NCBI GenBank assembly: GCA_035532755.1
Contig: DATKQI010000306.1
Span: 1 to 30,010 of the forward strand
Length of the DNA: 30,010 nt
Source of the DNA: DATKQI01 sp035532755
Lineage (GTDB): Bacteria; Pseudomonadota; Alphaproteobacteria; Acetobacterales; Acetobacteraceae
Reading direction: 5' to 3'
In this document: one piece after another, positions 9,004 through 16,180 of the stretch
Numbering within the stretch: position 1 is the stretch's first letter
Layout of the letters: every line of letters begins with the position of its first letter
Program-made: the position numbers and the translations under genes
The notes under the pieces: model-generated
The model's database searches: none
What the model saw: the letters and a program-made list of their open reading frames with translations, nothing else
Told to the model about the DNA's origin: nothing

Positions 9004-9196
9004 CGATGGTCCCGTGCGAGCGGGTGAGAAAGGGAATGCCGTGCGTCCCGGCCGGATGTGTTCCGGGGGCAAGTCGGCAGCTGCCCCCGCAACTGTCAGC
9101 GGCAAGTCGTCGGCCCGCCCCGTACGGGGCCACTGGGTGCAACCCGGGAAGGCAGGGTCGATGGTGTGAACCCGCGAGCCAGGAGACCTGCCATCG
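9004..9196 (+). ncRNA. Cobalamin riboswitch
   Basis: The conserved cobalamin aptamer elements occur in order: AGGGAA (9031-9036), CCCCCGCAACTGT (9084-9096), GCCACTG (9129-9135), GGGAAGGC (9146-9153) and the B12 box AGCCAGGAGACCTGCC (9177-9192). The ends CGATGG (9004-9009) and CCATCG (9191-9196) are exact complements and form P1, which fixes the boundaries. It lies 51 nt before the metE start. In this class, bound adenosylcobalamin or methylcobalamin represses the downstream gene, so the B12-independent MetE would be made only when B12 is scarce. No intrinsic terminator with a T-run follows, so control of translation initiation is more likely. CCTGCC inside the B12 box (9187-9192) can pair with GGCAGG of the metE ribosome binding site (9233-9238). 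Confidence 0.95.
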
Positions 9197-9206
9197 CGGC
9201 CCACCA

Positions 9207-9251
9207 ATGAAATCCCGGGCGGGGTGCACCGGGGCAGGAGACGCATCATGA
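9207..9251 (+). CDS. Possible 14-residue leader ORF overlapping the metE start
   Basis: An ATG at 9207, just downstream of the riboswitch, opens a 14-codon frame (MKSRAGCTGAGDAS) whose TGA overlaps the metE ATG as ATGA. It has no clear ribosome binding site of its own, and its start lies within 15 nt of the aptamer. It may be accidental. If translated, it would couple metE translation to ribosomes starting next to the aptamer. Confidence 0.2.
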   Translation: MKSRAGCTGAGDAS

Positions 9252-11521
9252 CCATCGCCGCCAATCTCGGCTTTCCCCGCATCGGCCATCGCCGCGAGCT
9301 GAAGACCGCCCTCGAATCGTTCTGGGCCGGCAGGCTCGACGAAGCCGGCCTGCTGGCGCAGGCGGCCGCGCTGCGCACCCGGCACTGGGATCTGCAGCAA
9401 TCGCTGGGCATCAACCACGTGCCGAGTGGCGATTTCGCGCTGTACGACCATGTGCTGGACACCGCCGCCATGCTCGGTGCCATCCCGCCCGGCTACGGCT
9501 GGTCGGGCGGCCCGGTGTCGCTCGCGACGTATTTCTCGCTCGCCCGCGGCGGCGCGCAGCCGGCGCTGGAGATGACCAAGTGGTTCGACACGAATTACCA
9601 CTATCTGGTGCCGCGCCTTGCCGCCGGGCAGCGATTCGCCCTGACCGCGAACCGCCCGCATGAGGCGTTCGTGGAGGCGCTGGCCCAGGGGCGGCGCACG
9701 CGGCCGGTGCTGCTCGGGCCGGTCAGCTTCCTGATGCTCTCCAAGACCACGGACGGTTCCGATCCGCTCGATCTGCTGGATGCCCTGCTGCCGCTGTACA
9801 GGCAGGTGCTGAGTGAACTGGCCGAGGCCGGCGCGGCCTGGGTGCAGATGGACGAGCCGGTGCTGGCGACCGACCTGTCCACACGCGCACAGGCGGCGGT
9901 GGCGCAGGCCTATGGGCATCTGGTCGGCAGCGGGCCGGACATTCTGCTGGCGAGCTATTTCGCCCCGCTCGCGGGCAACCTGCCTTTCGTGCTGCGCCTG
10001 CCGGTGGCCGGTCTGCATCTCGACCTGGTACGTGGGCGGAGCGATCTGGACGCGGTGTTGGAGGGCGCGCCCGAGGCGCTGTGGCTCTCGCTCGGTGTGG
10101 TCGATGGGCGGAACGTCTGGCGGAGCGATCTGCGCGCGGCACTCGGGACACTTCAGCATGTGGCCGCGCTGCGCGGCACGCGGCGGCTGATGGTAGCGCC
10201 ATCATGCAGCCTGCTGCATGCGCCCATCGACCTGGATCAGGAGGCGGGCCTCGATCCTGCGCTGAAATCCTGGCTCGCCTTCGGCGTGCAGAAGCTGCGC
10301 GAGGTGGCGGCCCTGGTGCGCGGGCTGGACGAGGGCGAGGCCGCCATCGCGCCGCTGCTGGAGGCGTCCGACGCCGCCATCGCCGCACGCCGGGCCCATG
10401 CGGGCGTGCACGATCCGGCCGTGGCGGGACGGATCGCGGCGCTCGATCCGGCGATGGAGCGACGGGCGCATCCCTTCGCCGACCGCCGGGCCGCTCAGCG
10501 GGCGCGCTTCCGCCTGCCTGCCTTCCCCACCACCACCATCGGGTCATTCCCGCAGACGGCCGAGGTGCGGGCAGCGCGGGCCGCGGCCGCGCGCGGGACG
10601 ATCACGGCGGCGGAGTACGATGCCGCGATTGCCGGCTGGATCGCCGACGCCATCGCCTGGCAGGAGCGGATCGGTCTCGACGTGCTGGTGCACGGGGAGT
10701 TCGAGCGCAACGACATGGTGCAGTATTTCGGCGAGAAGCTGGCCGGCTATGCCTTCACCAGGCACGGCTGGGTGCAGTCCTATGGCAGCCGCTGCGTGGC
10801 GCCGCCGATTATCTGGGGCGACGTGTACCGGCCTGCGCCGATGACGGTGCGCTGGACCGCGCACGCCCAGGGCCTGTCCCAGCGCCCGGTGAAAGGCATG
10901 CTGACTGGGCCGGTCACGATCCTGCAATGGAGCTTCGTGCGCGACGACATTCCGCGCGAGGCCGTCTGCCGGCAGATCGCGCTCGCCATCCGTGACGAGG
11001 TGACGGATCTGGAAGCGGCCGGCATCGGCATCATCCAAATCGACGAACCCGCCTTGCGCGAGGGGCTGCCGCTGCGTGGGGCCGACCGGGCGGAATACCT
11101 GCGATGGGCGGTGGGCAGCTTCCGGCTGGCCAGCAGTGGGGTGGCCGACGAGACGCAGATCCACACGCACATGTGCTATGCCGATTTCAACGACATCCTG
11201 CCCGAGATCGCGGCGATGGATGCCGATGTGATCAGCATCGAGGCGACGCGCAGCCGCATGGAGCTGCTGGAGGGCTTTGCCCGCAACCGCTACCCGAACG
11301 AGATCGGGCCGGGGGTATGGGACATCCACAGCCCGCGGGTGCCCGGCACGGACGAAATGGAGGAGCTGCTGCGACGAGCCGCGCAGCATCTGGAGCCGTG
11401 GCAGATCTGGGTGAACCCGGATTGCGGGCTGAAGACCCGTGGCTGGGAGGAAGTGCGCCCGGCACTGGCCAACATGGTGGCGGCGGCCCACCGGCTGCGG
11501 GAACTGGCCGCGGTGGCTTGA
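9248..11521 (+). CDS. metE: Cobalamin-independent methionine synthase MetE
   Basis: A 757-residue 5-methyltetrahydropteroyltriglutamate-homocysteine methyltransferase, which makes methionine in the cytoplasm without B12. The N-terminal half starts LGFPRIGHRRELK, as in known MetE; the catalytic C-terminal barrel begins near FPTTTIGSFPQT (about residue 430). The zinc ligands fall at His641, Cys643 (HTHMCYADF), Glu665 (SIEATRS) and Cys726 (NPDCGLKTR), the same numbers as in the E. coli enzyme. The start ATG at 9248 follows GGCAGGAG at 7 nt; an in-frame GTG at 9224 would place the start before that site. The upstream cobalamin riboswitch implies that the organism also has a B12-dependent MetH and makes or imports B12; neither is in the window. 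Confidence 0.98.
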   Translation: MTIAANLGFPRIGHRRELKTALESFWAGRLDEAGLLAQAAALRTRHWDLQQSLGINHVPSGDFALYDHVLDTAAMLGAIPPGYGWSGGPVSLATYFSLARGGAQPALEMTKWFDTNYHYLVPRLAAGQRFALTANRPHEAFVEALAQGRRTRPVLLGPVSFLMLSKTTDGSDPLDLLDALLPLYRQVLSELAEAGAAWVQMDEPVLATDLSTRAQAAVAQAYGHLVGSGPDILLASYFAPLAGNLPFVLRLPVAGLHLDLVRGRSDLDAVLEGAPEALWLSLGVVDGRNVWRSDLRAALGTLQHVAALRGTRRLMVAPSCSLLHAPIDLDQEAGLDPALKSWLAFGVQKLREVAALVRGLDEGEAAIAPLLEASDAAIAARRAHAGVHDPAVAGRIAALDPAMERRAHPFADRRAAQRARFRLPAFPTTTIGSFPQTAEVRAARAAAARGTITAAEYDAAIAGWIADAIAWQERIGLDVLVHGEFERNDMVQYFGEKLAGYAFTRHGWVQSYGSRCVAPPIIWGDVYRPAPMTVRWTAHAQGLSQRPVKGMLTGPVTILQWSFVRDDIPREAVCRQIALAIRDEVTDLEAAGIGIIQIDEPALREGLPLRGADRAEYLRWAVGSFRLASSGVADETQIHTHMCYADFNDILPEIAAMDADVISIEATRSRMELLEGFARNRYPNEIGPGVWDIHSPRVPGTDEMEELLRRAAQHLEPWQIWVNPDCGLKTRGWEEVRPALANMVAAAHRLRELAAVA

Positions 11522-11526
11522 CAATG

Positions 11527-11568
11527 GCGGCGCGCCTGCCGGGATTTGAGCCCGGCCCGGTGCGCCGC
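11527..11568 (+). terminator. Large hairpin after metE
   Basis: Starting six bases after the metE stop, GCGGCGCGCC (11527-11536) pairs with GGTGCGCCGC (11559-11568) with one G-T pair, and GCCGGG (11538-11543) pairs with CCCGGC (11551-11556). The loop is ATTTGAG, and a small internal bulge separates the two helices. About 16 bp of stem makes it the strongest structure in the intergenic space. It lacks a following T-run, so it may end transcription weakly, or shield the 3' end of the metE mRNA. Confidence 0.5.
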
Positions 11569-11572
11569 TAGC

Positions 11573-11591
11573 CTCCCGCCGAATGCGGGAG
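11573..11591 (+). promoter_or_regulatory. Hairpin masking the xylB ribosome binding site
   Basis: CTCCCGC (11573-11579) and GCGGGAG (11585-11591) form a perfect 7-bp stem with loop CGAAT. The 3' arm holds GGGAG, the only good Shine-Dalgarno sequence for the ATG at 11599 (7-nt spacing). When folded, the site would be blocked. It follows the large metE-terminal hairpin by four bases, so the two could stack. The function is inferred. Confidence 0.5.
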
Positions 11592-11598
11592 AAATTGG

Positions 11599-13068
11599 AT
11601 GCACCTCGGAATTGATCTCGGCACCTCCGGCGTGAAGGCGGTGGTGATCGACGACGCCGGCGTGGTGGTGGCGCAGGCCGCCGCCCCGCTCGAGGTGTCG
11701 CGCCCGCATGCGCTGTGGAGCGAGCAGGACCCGGCGGATTGGTGGGCGGCGTGCGGTGCCGCGATCGACGCGCTGCGGGCGCAGGTGCGCCTGGACGCCG
11801 TGCGCGGCATCGGGTTGTCCGGGCAGATGCATGGCGCGGTGCTGCTCGACCGGGCCGGGCGGGTGCTGCGGCCGGCGATCCTGTGGAATGACGGACGTTC
11901 GGCCGGCGAATGCGCGGCCCTCGATCCGCTCGCCCGGCGGATTGCCGGCAATATCGCGATGCCGGGCTTCACCGCGCTCAAGCTGCTGTGGGTGCGCCGG
12001 CACGAACCGGAGGTTTTCGCCGCGACCGAACGGGTGCTGCTGCCGAAGGATTGGCTGCGGCTGCGGATGACCGGCGAGGCGTTGTCCGACATGTCCGACG
12101 CCTCCGGCACGCTGTGGCTGGATGTGGGCGCACGGCGATGGTCCGGCGCGCTGCTGGACGCGACGGGGCTGAGCGAGCGGCAGATGCCCGGGCTGGTGGA
12201 AGGCACCGCGCCGGCCGGGCGTCTTGTTCCGGCCGTAGCGGAGGCATGGGGGCTGCCGCCGGGTTGCCTGGTAGCGGGCGGCGGCGGGGATAATGCGGCG
12301 GGCGCGATTGGCATCGGCTGCGTCGCACCGGGGCAAGGCTTCGTTTCCCTCGGCACCTCGGGCGTGGTGTTCGTGACCGATGCCGCGTTCGCCCCTGCGC
12401 CGGACCATGGCGTGCACGCCTTCTGCCATTGCCTGCCCGATACGTGGCACCGGATGGCGGTGATCCTGTCCGCCGCCGGGTGCCTGACCTGGCTGGCGCG
12501 GCTGACGGGTGCCGCGGACGAGGCGGTTCTGCTGGCGGAGGCAACAGGGGCCGACCTGCGTGCCGATCGGCTGCCGGTGTTCCTGCCTTATCTGTCCGGC
12601 GAGCGGACGCCGCATGTTGATGCCAACGCCGCAGGCGTGTTCTTCGGCCTCACCGCCGGCACCGGGCGGGCGGAGCTGACGCGCGCCGTGCTGGAAGGCG
12701 TGGCGTTCGCGCTGGCCGACGGGCTGGCGGCGCTGGAGGAGGGCGGCACAGGGCGCGGGGCGCTGTCGGTGATCGGTGGCGGGGCACGCAGCCGGTTGTG
12801 GGGCGAAATCCTGGCGGCCGCGCTGGGCCGGCCGCTGGTGTGGCATGCGGGCGCGGAGATCGGGCCGGCGCTGGGGGCCGCACGGCTTGCCCGGCTCGCA
12901 GCCGGGGATGGCGGCATCGTGGAGGTCTGCACCATCCCGCCGGTGGCGCGCACTCAGGAGCCGGATGCCGGCCTCGCGGCTGCGCTGGCGCCGCGGCTTG
13001 CGCAATATCGGCGGCTGTATCCGGTGCTGAAGGACGAATTCACGCGACGGGCGGGTGGCGCGGAATGA
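11599..13068 (+). CDS. xylB: Xylulokinase (FGGY family)
   Basis: A 489-residue sugar kinase that phosphorylates D-xylulose with ATP in the cytoplasm, feeding the pentose phosphate pathway. The two FGGY domains are intact: GIDLGTSGVKAVV with Asp6 at the start, GLSGQMHGAVLLD (72-84) with the Met-His pair characteristic of xylulokinases, ILWNDGRS (94-101), and GGGGDNAAGAIGIG (227-240) where Asp231 matches the catalytic base. The LPYLSGERTPH motif and the C-terminal GGGARSRLW ATP-site loop are present. The length equals that of E. coli XylB. No xylA, xylose transporter or regulator is adjacent, so it may serve xylitol or arabitol dehydrogenase products or another ketose. It is on the same strand as metE, 77 bp downstream, but the hairpins between them suggest separate control. 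Confidence 0.94.
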   Translation: MHLGIDLGTSGVKAVVIDDAGVVVAQAAAPLEVSRPHALWSEQDPADWWAACGAAIDALRAQVRLDAVRGIGLSGQMHGAVLLDRAGRVLRPAILWNDGRSAGECAALDPLARRIAGNIAMPGFTALKLLWVRRHEPEVFAATERVLLPKDWLRLRMTGEALSDMSDASGTLWLDVGARRWSGALLDATGLSERQMPGLVEGTAPAGRLVPAVAEAWGLPPGCLVAGGGGDNAAGAIGIGCVAPGQGFVSLGTSGVVFVTDAAFAPAPDHGVHAFCHCLPDTWHRMAVILSAAGCLTWLARLTGAADEAVLLAEATGADLRADRLPVFLPYLSGERTPHVDANAAGVFFGLTAGTGRAELTRAVLEGVAFALADGLAALEEGGTGRGALSVIGGGARSRLWGEILAAALGRPLVWHAGAEIGPALGAARLARLAAGDGGIVEVCTIPPVARTQEPDAGLAAALAPRLAQYRRLYPVLKDEFTRRAGGAE

Positions 13069-13238
13069 GTGCAAGGCGGCTCTCGACGACCTGATCTTGG
13101 GCAGGCTCGGCAGCATCTCCCCGCCATGACCGCGCGGGCGAGATCAACGTTGCGCTCCCGCGCCGATCAAGGCTACTTTCCTCTGCGAACCGCCGGCCGG
13201 ATGCCCGTTCGGGGAATGTCGAACAGGGATGGGGAGGA

Positions 13239-13688
13239 ATGGCGTCGAGGCGGCTATTCCGTGGGCTGCGATGCACATTCATGCCGGTTGTCGTCGCGCT
13301 CATCGCGGCGACGGGCGGTGTCGTTGCCGCCTGCCCGGCGCCGCGCGCCGGCTTCTACGGCGTTGCCCAGGCCGCCCAGGGCAAGACGGTCTTCGATCAG
13401 CAATGCGCTTCCTGCCATAAAGCCGATCTTTCGGGCGATGCAGGGCCCCCGCTCGCCGGCGCACAATTCCTGGCCTGGCTCCAGTTCACGCACATCACCG
13501 GCAGCCAACTCCTCGCCTTCATTTCCTCCCAGATGCCGTACAACACGCCCGGCAGCCTGACCAAGGCGCAATACCAGGACGTGTTCTCCTACATTCTTTC
13601 GGTGAACGGCTATCCCGCCGGGGCAACCCCCTTGGATGCGCAATCGGCCGGCTGCGTCGAGATGCTGCCGTATCCGAAACAACACTGA
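13239..13688 (+). CDS. Small c-type cytochrome, likely electron acceptor for the PQQ dehydrogenase
   Basis: A 149-residue exported protein with one haem site, CASCH at residues 56-60, and Met99 (SSQMPYNTPG) as likely sixth ligand. Residues 15-46 (MPVVVALIAATGGVVAA onward) look like a signal peptide or membrane anchor. A Cys at residue 32 could suggest a lipoprotein, but the context is not a convincing lipobox. The C-terminus has an extra Cys139. It lies 78 bp before the PQQ dehydrogenase on the same strand, and such cytochromes take electrons from these enzymes in the periplasm and pass them to the oxidase. The start is uncertain: the ATG at 13239 touches GGGGAGGA with almost no spacing, and an in-frame ATG at 13281 would give a shorter signal sequence. 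This is a domain-level match; no named orthologue is recognised. Confidence 0.85.
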   Translation: MASRRLFRGLRCTFMPVVVALIAATGGVVAACPAPRAGFYGVAQAAQGKTVFDQQCASCHKADLSGDAGPPLAGAQFLAWLQFTHITGSQLLAFISSQMPYNTPGSLTKAQYQDVFSYILSVNGYPAGATPLDAQSAGCVEMLPYPKQH

Positions 13689-13766
13689 ACGGGCCGACCT
13701 GCGCGAAGCGCGTCGGGAGGGATGCCCGCGGCAGCAAACCCAAAAAATCTGCAACAGGAGGAACGG

Positions 13767-15476
13767 ATGAAGACTCAAAAATCGACCCTGGAGAAACGGC
13801 TGCCGGGATGGCGCCGCAACTCTTCGGGCGTGGCCGTTGCGGCGTTTCTGGTCGCGTTCGGCCTCGGGCCGATGGCGCGTGCGGCCCAGACCGCAACACA
13901 ACCATCGGAAAGCGGCGGCAATGTCGCGGTTGCGAGTTCGCCCAAAGTCACGGCGGATGTCAATGTCACCGACGCGATGCTGAGCGATCCGGGCGGCGCC
14001 AACTGGACGAATTCCGGCCACGGCTACACGAACGATCGCTTCTCGCCACTCAAAGAGGTCAACGCAGGCAACGTCGCGAAACTGGTTCCGGTCGCGATCG
14101 CGCAGACGGGATTCACGGCGAGCTTCGAGACGACGCCGGTGGTGGTGAATGGCGTGATGTACATCACGACCCCGATGGTCAACAGCAAGCAGGCCGTGAT
14201 CGCGATGGACGCCGCCACGGGGCGGGAGATGTGGCGCTATGTCCATGACGATCATGCCAATCATATCTGTTGCGGACCGGTCAACCGGGGCGTTGTCGCC
14301 GCGTACGGGAAGGTCTTTTTCGTCACGATCGACGATCATCTGATCGCGCTCGATGCGAAGACCGGCAAGCTCGCGTGGTCCGACCAGGTCGCCGATCCGA
14401 AGATCGGCTATTCCGAGACGATGGCGCCGCAAGCCTATGGCGGCATGGTGATCATCGGCAGCGCCGGCGGCGAGTGGGCGACCCGCGGCTTCGTAGCCGC
14501 GTACACCGCGACCGACGGCAAGCAGGCCTGGCGCTTCGAGACCACCGAGCCGAAATCCTGGGCCGGCGATTCCTGGAAGCGCGGCGGTGCCGCCAACTGG
14601 ACCACCCCGGCGATCGACACGAAGCGCGGCCTTGTGATCTTCTCGACCGGAAATCCCAATCCTGACCTCAACGGCAAGGTGCGCAAAGGCGCCAACCTCT
14701 ACTCCGATTCGATCGTTGCGCTGCATGCGAAGACCGGCGCGCTTGCCTGGTACTATCAGGAAGTTCCGCACGATGTCTGGGACTATGACGCGGTCAGCAA
14801 TGTCGTGCTGTTCGATGCCATGGACAACGGCAAGATGGTTCCCGCGGCCGGGGAAGCCGGCAAGACGGCGTGGTTCTATATCGTCAATCGCGAGACCGGA
14901 AAGCTGATCCGCAAGTCCGAGCCATTCGACCAGCAGAAGAACATGTTCGCCAAGCCGACGATCGCGGGCGTGCGGAGCCTGCCCGGCGCCAATGGCGGCA
15001 GCGAGTGGTCCCCGCCCGCCTATTCGCCGCTGACGCACTTCACCTACGTTCTTGGCATGAACCAGTTCATGACCTTCAAGACCGAGGCAACCACGCCCAA
15101 TATTCCCGGCCTGATCCGGCTCGGCAGCACGTTCGCCAACGTTCCGGGCGGGCTGCAGGACGGGACGCTCACCGCGATCGACGTGAACACCGGCAAGATT
15201 GCCTGGAATGATCCGTTGCCGCAGCCGATGATCGGCGGCGCGCTCGCGACCGCCGGCAATCTCGTCTTCACGGGCGAGGGCAATGGCTGGTTCGACGCCT
15301 TCGACGCCACCAGCGGCAAGCTGCTCTGGCGGTTCAATCTCGGGGCCGGCGTGAACGCGCCCCCCGTGGCCTATCAGGTGAACGGCCACGAGTACATCGC
15401 GGTTGCGGCGGGCGGCAATTTCCAGCTTAGCTACCCGCTTGGCGACGCGATCGCGATCTTCACGCTGCCGAAGTAG
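13767..15476 (+). CDS. PQQ-dependent alcohol dehydrogenase with DYD metal-site motif
   Basis: A 569-residue periplasmic quinoprotein of the methanol/ethanol dehydrogenase family, oxidising an alcohol and passing electrons to a cytochrome c. The signal peptide ends near MARA-AQT (residues 36-43). The propeller shows tryptophan-docking repeats such as DAATGREMWRY, DAKTGKLAW, HAKTGALAWYY and DATSGKLLWRF. Active-site residues are the vicinal cysteines 168-169 (HICCGP), metal ligands Glu236 (SAGGEWATRG) and Asn296 (STGNPNPD), and catalytic Asp339 in VWDYDAVS. The residue two places on is Asp341; Asp here marks lanthanide-dependent XoxF and ExaF types, whereas calcium MxaF has Ala. It has no fused cytochrome domain, unlike membrane alcohol dehydrogenases of acetic acid bacteria. 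The ATG at 13767 follows ACAGGAGG; an upstream ATG at 13722 would precede that site. Substrate unknown. Confidence 0.93.
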   Translation: MKTQKSTLEKRLPGWRRNSSGVAVAAFLVAFGLGPMARAAQTATQPSESGGNVAVASSPKVTADVNVTDAMLSDPGGANWTNSGHGYTNDRFSPLKEVNAGNVAKLVPVAIAQTGFTASFETTPVVVNGVMYITTPMVNSKQAVIAMDAATGREMWRYVHDDHANHICCGPVNRGVVAAYGKVFFVTIDDHLIALDAKTGKLAWSDQVADPKIGYSETMAPQAYGGMVIIGSAGGEWATRGFVAAYTATDGKQAWRFETTEPKSWAGDSWKRGGAANWTTPAIDTKRGLVIFSTGNPNPDLNGKVRKGANLYSDSIVALHAKTGALAWYYQEVPHDVWDYDAVSNVVLFDAMDNGKMVPAAGEAGKTAWFYIVNRETGKLIRKSEPFDQQKNMFAKPTIAGVRSLPGANGGSEWSPPAYSPLTHFTYVLGMNQFMTFKTEATTPNIPGLIRLGSTFANVPGGLQDGTLTAIDVNTGKIAWNDPLPQPMIGGALATAGNLVFTGEGNGWFDAFDATSGKLLWRFNLGAGVNAPPVAYQVNGHEYIAVAAGGNFQLSYPLGDAIAIFTLPK

Positions 15477-15496
15477 GCTGGAGCGGCAGAACCAGG

Positions 15497-15524
15497 GCGG
15501 CGGGGTGCCGAGGCGCCCCGCCGC
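15497..15524. terminator. Strong bidirectional stem-loop between convergent genes
   Basis: GCGGCGGGGTGC (15497-15508) and GCGCCCCGCCGC (15513-15524) form a 12-bp stem with one G-T pair and a CGAG tetraloop. It lies between the stop of the PQQ dehydrogenase and the stop of the minus-strand methyltransferase, 20 bp from each, the expected place for a shared terminator. T-runs are absent, as is common in GC-rich genomes. Confidence 0.6.
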
Positions 15525-15545
15525 GCCAAGCTCCGACCTCTCCGC

Positions 15546-16142
15546 CTATTTTCGGAAGATCACCGACAGGTTGTTCGCGGGCATCGGCTCGACGGTGGCG
15601 AGCGCGAGGCCATTCGCCGCGGCCTGATCCGTGACCGCTTCCAGATCGCGCACGCCCCAGGCCGGATTGCGTGCGCGCAGGCTGCGGTCGAACTCCGCGT
15701 TGCTGGGGGCGGTGTGGCGGCCCGCGCGCCGATATGGGCCGTAGAGATAGAGCAGCCCGCCCGGCACCAGTGTGCGCGCGGCGCCCTGCATCAGGCCGAT
15801 CGTGGCCTCCCACGGGGAGATGTGCACCATGTTGATGCACAGGACCGCATCCATAGGCAGGACCGGCCACGCGCCGGCGGCATCCAGAGCGATGGCGGGG
15901 CGGACATTCGCAAGCCCCGCATCGGCGATCCGCGCGTCGATGCTGGCCCGCGCCTCGGCGCTCGGGTCACTTGGCTGGAACGACAGCGCGGGGAATGCCC
16001 CGGCCAAATGGATGATGTGCTCGCCCGAGCCGCTGGCGACCTCCAGCACCCGGCCACTTTGCGGAAGATGCTGGTTCAGCACGGCGAGGATCGGGCCGCG
16101 GTTGCGCTGCGTGGCGGCGGAATGCAGGCGAGGGTCTGTCAT
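15546..16142 (-). CDS. DUF938 family SAM-dependent methyltransferase
   Basis: A 198-residue protein of the DUF938 class I methyltransferase family. It begins with TDPRLHSAATQRNRGPILAVL, as the family does; the SAM-binding loop is VLEVASGSGEH (32-42), followed by FPALSFQPSDP, INMVHISPWEAT and LYGPYRRAGRHTAPSNAEFD. The ATG at 16142 gives the usual length of about 200 residues. The frame is open much further upstream but only as the shadow of the SIS-domain gene. The family has no firmly established substrate that I know of. It is convergent with the PQQ dehydrogenase and follows the SIS-domain gene on the same strand after 38 bp, so it may be co-transcribed with it, though no functional link is evident. 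Confidence 0.9.
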   Translation of the reverse strand: MTDPRLHSAATQRNRGPILAVLNQHLPQSGRVLEVASGSGEHIIHLAGAFPALSFQPSDPSAEARASIDARIADAGLANVRPAIALDAAGAWPVLPMDAVLCINMVHISPWEATIGLMQGAARTLVPGGLLYLYGPYRRAGRHTAPSNAEFDRSLRARNPAWGVRDLEAVTDQAAANGLALATVEPMPANNLSVIFRK

Positions 16143-16180
16143 GGCGCGATCATGCCATGAGCCCGTCGCCGCGCCAGTGC

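Noticed and set aside
11527..11568. tRNA-like look of the metE-xylB hairpin (minus strand reads like a T-arm with CTCAAAT loop and CCGGG/CCCGG stem)
   Set aside because: No matching acceptor strand, D-arm or anticodon arm is found at tRNA distance on either strand; the neighbouring sequence is xylB coding. It is better read as a plain hairpin.
13254..15389. A 711-residue minus-strand open frame opposite the cytochrome and PQQ dehydrogenase
   Set aside because: Low-complexity antisense shadow of genes with intact catalytic motifs; no start signal and no recognisable domain.
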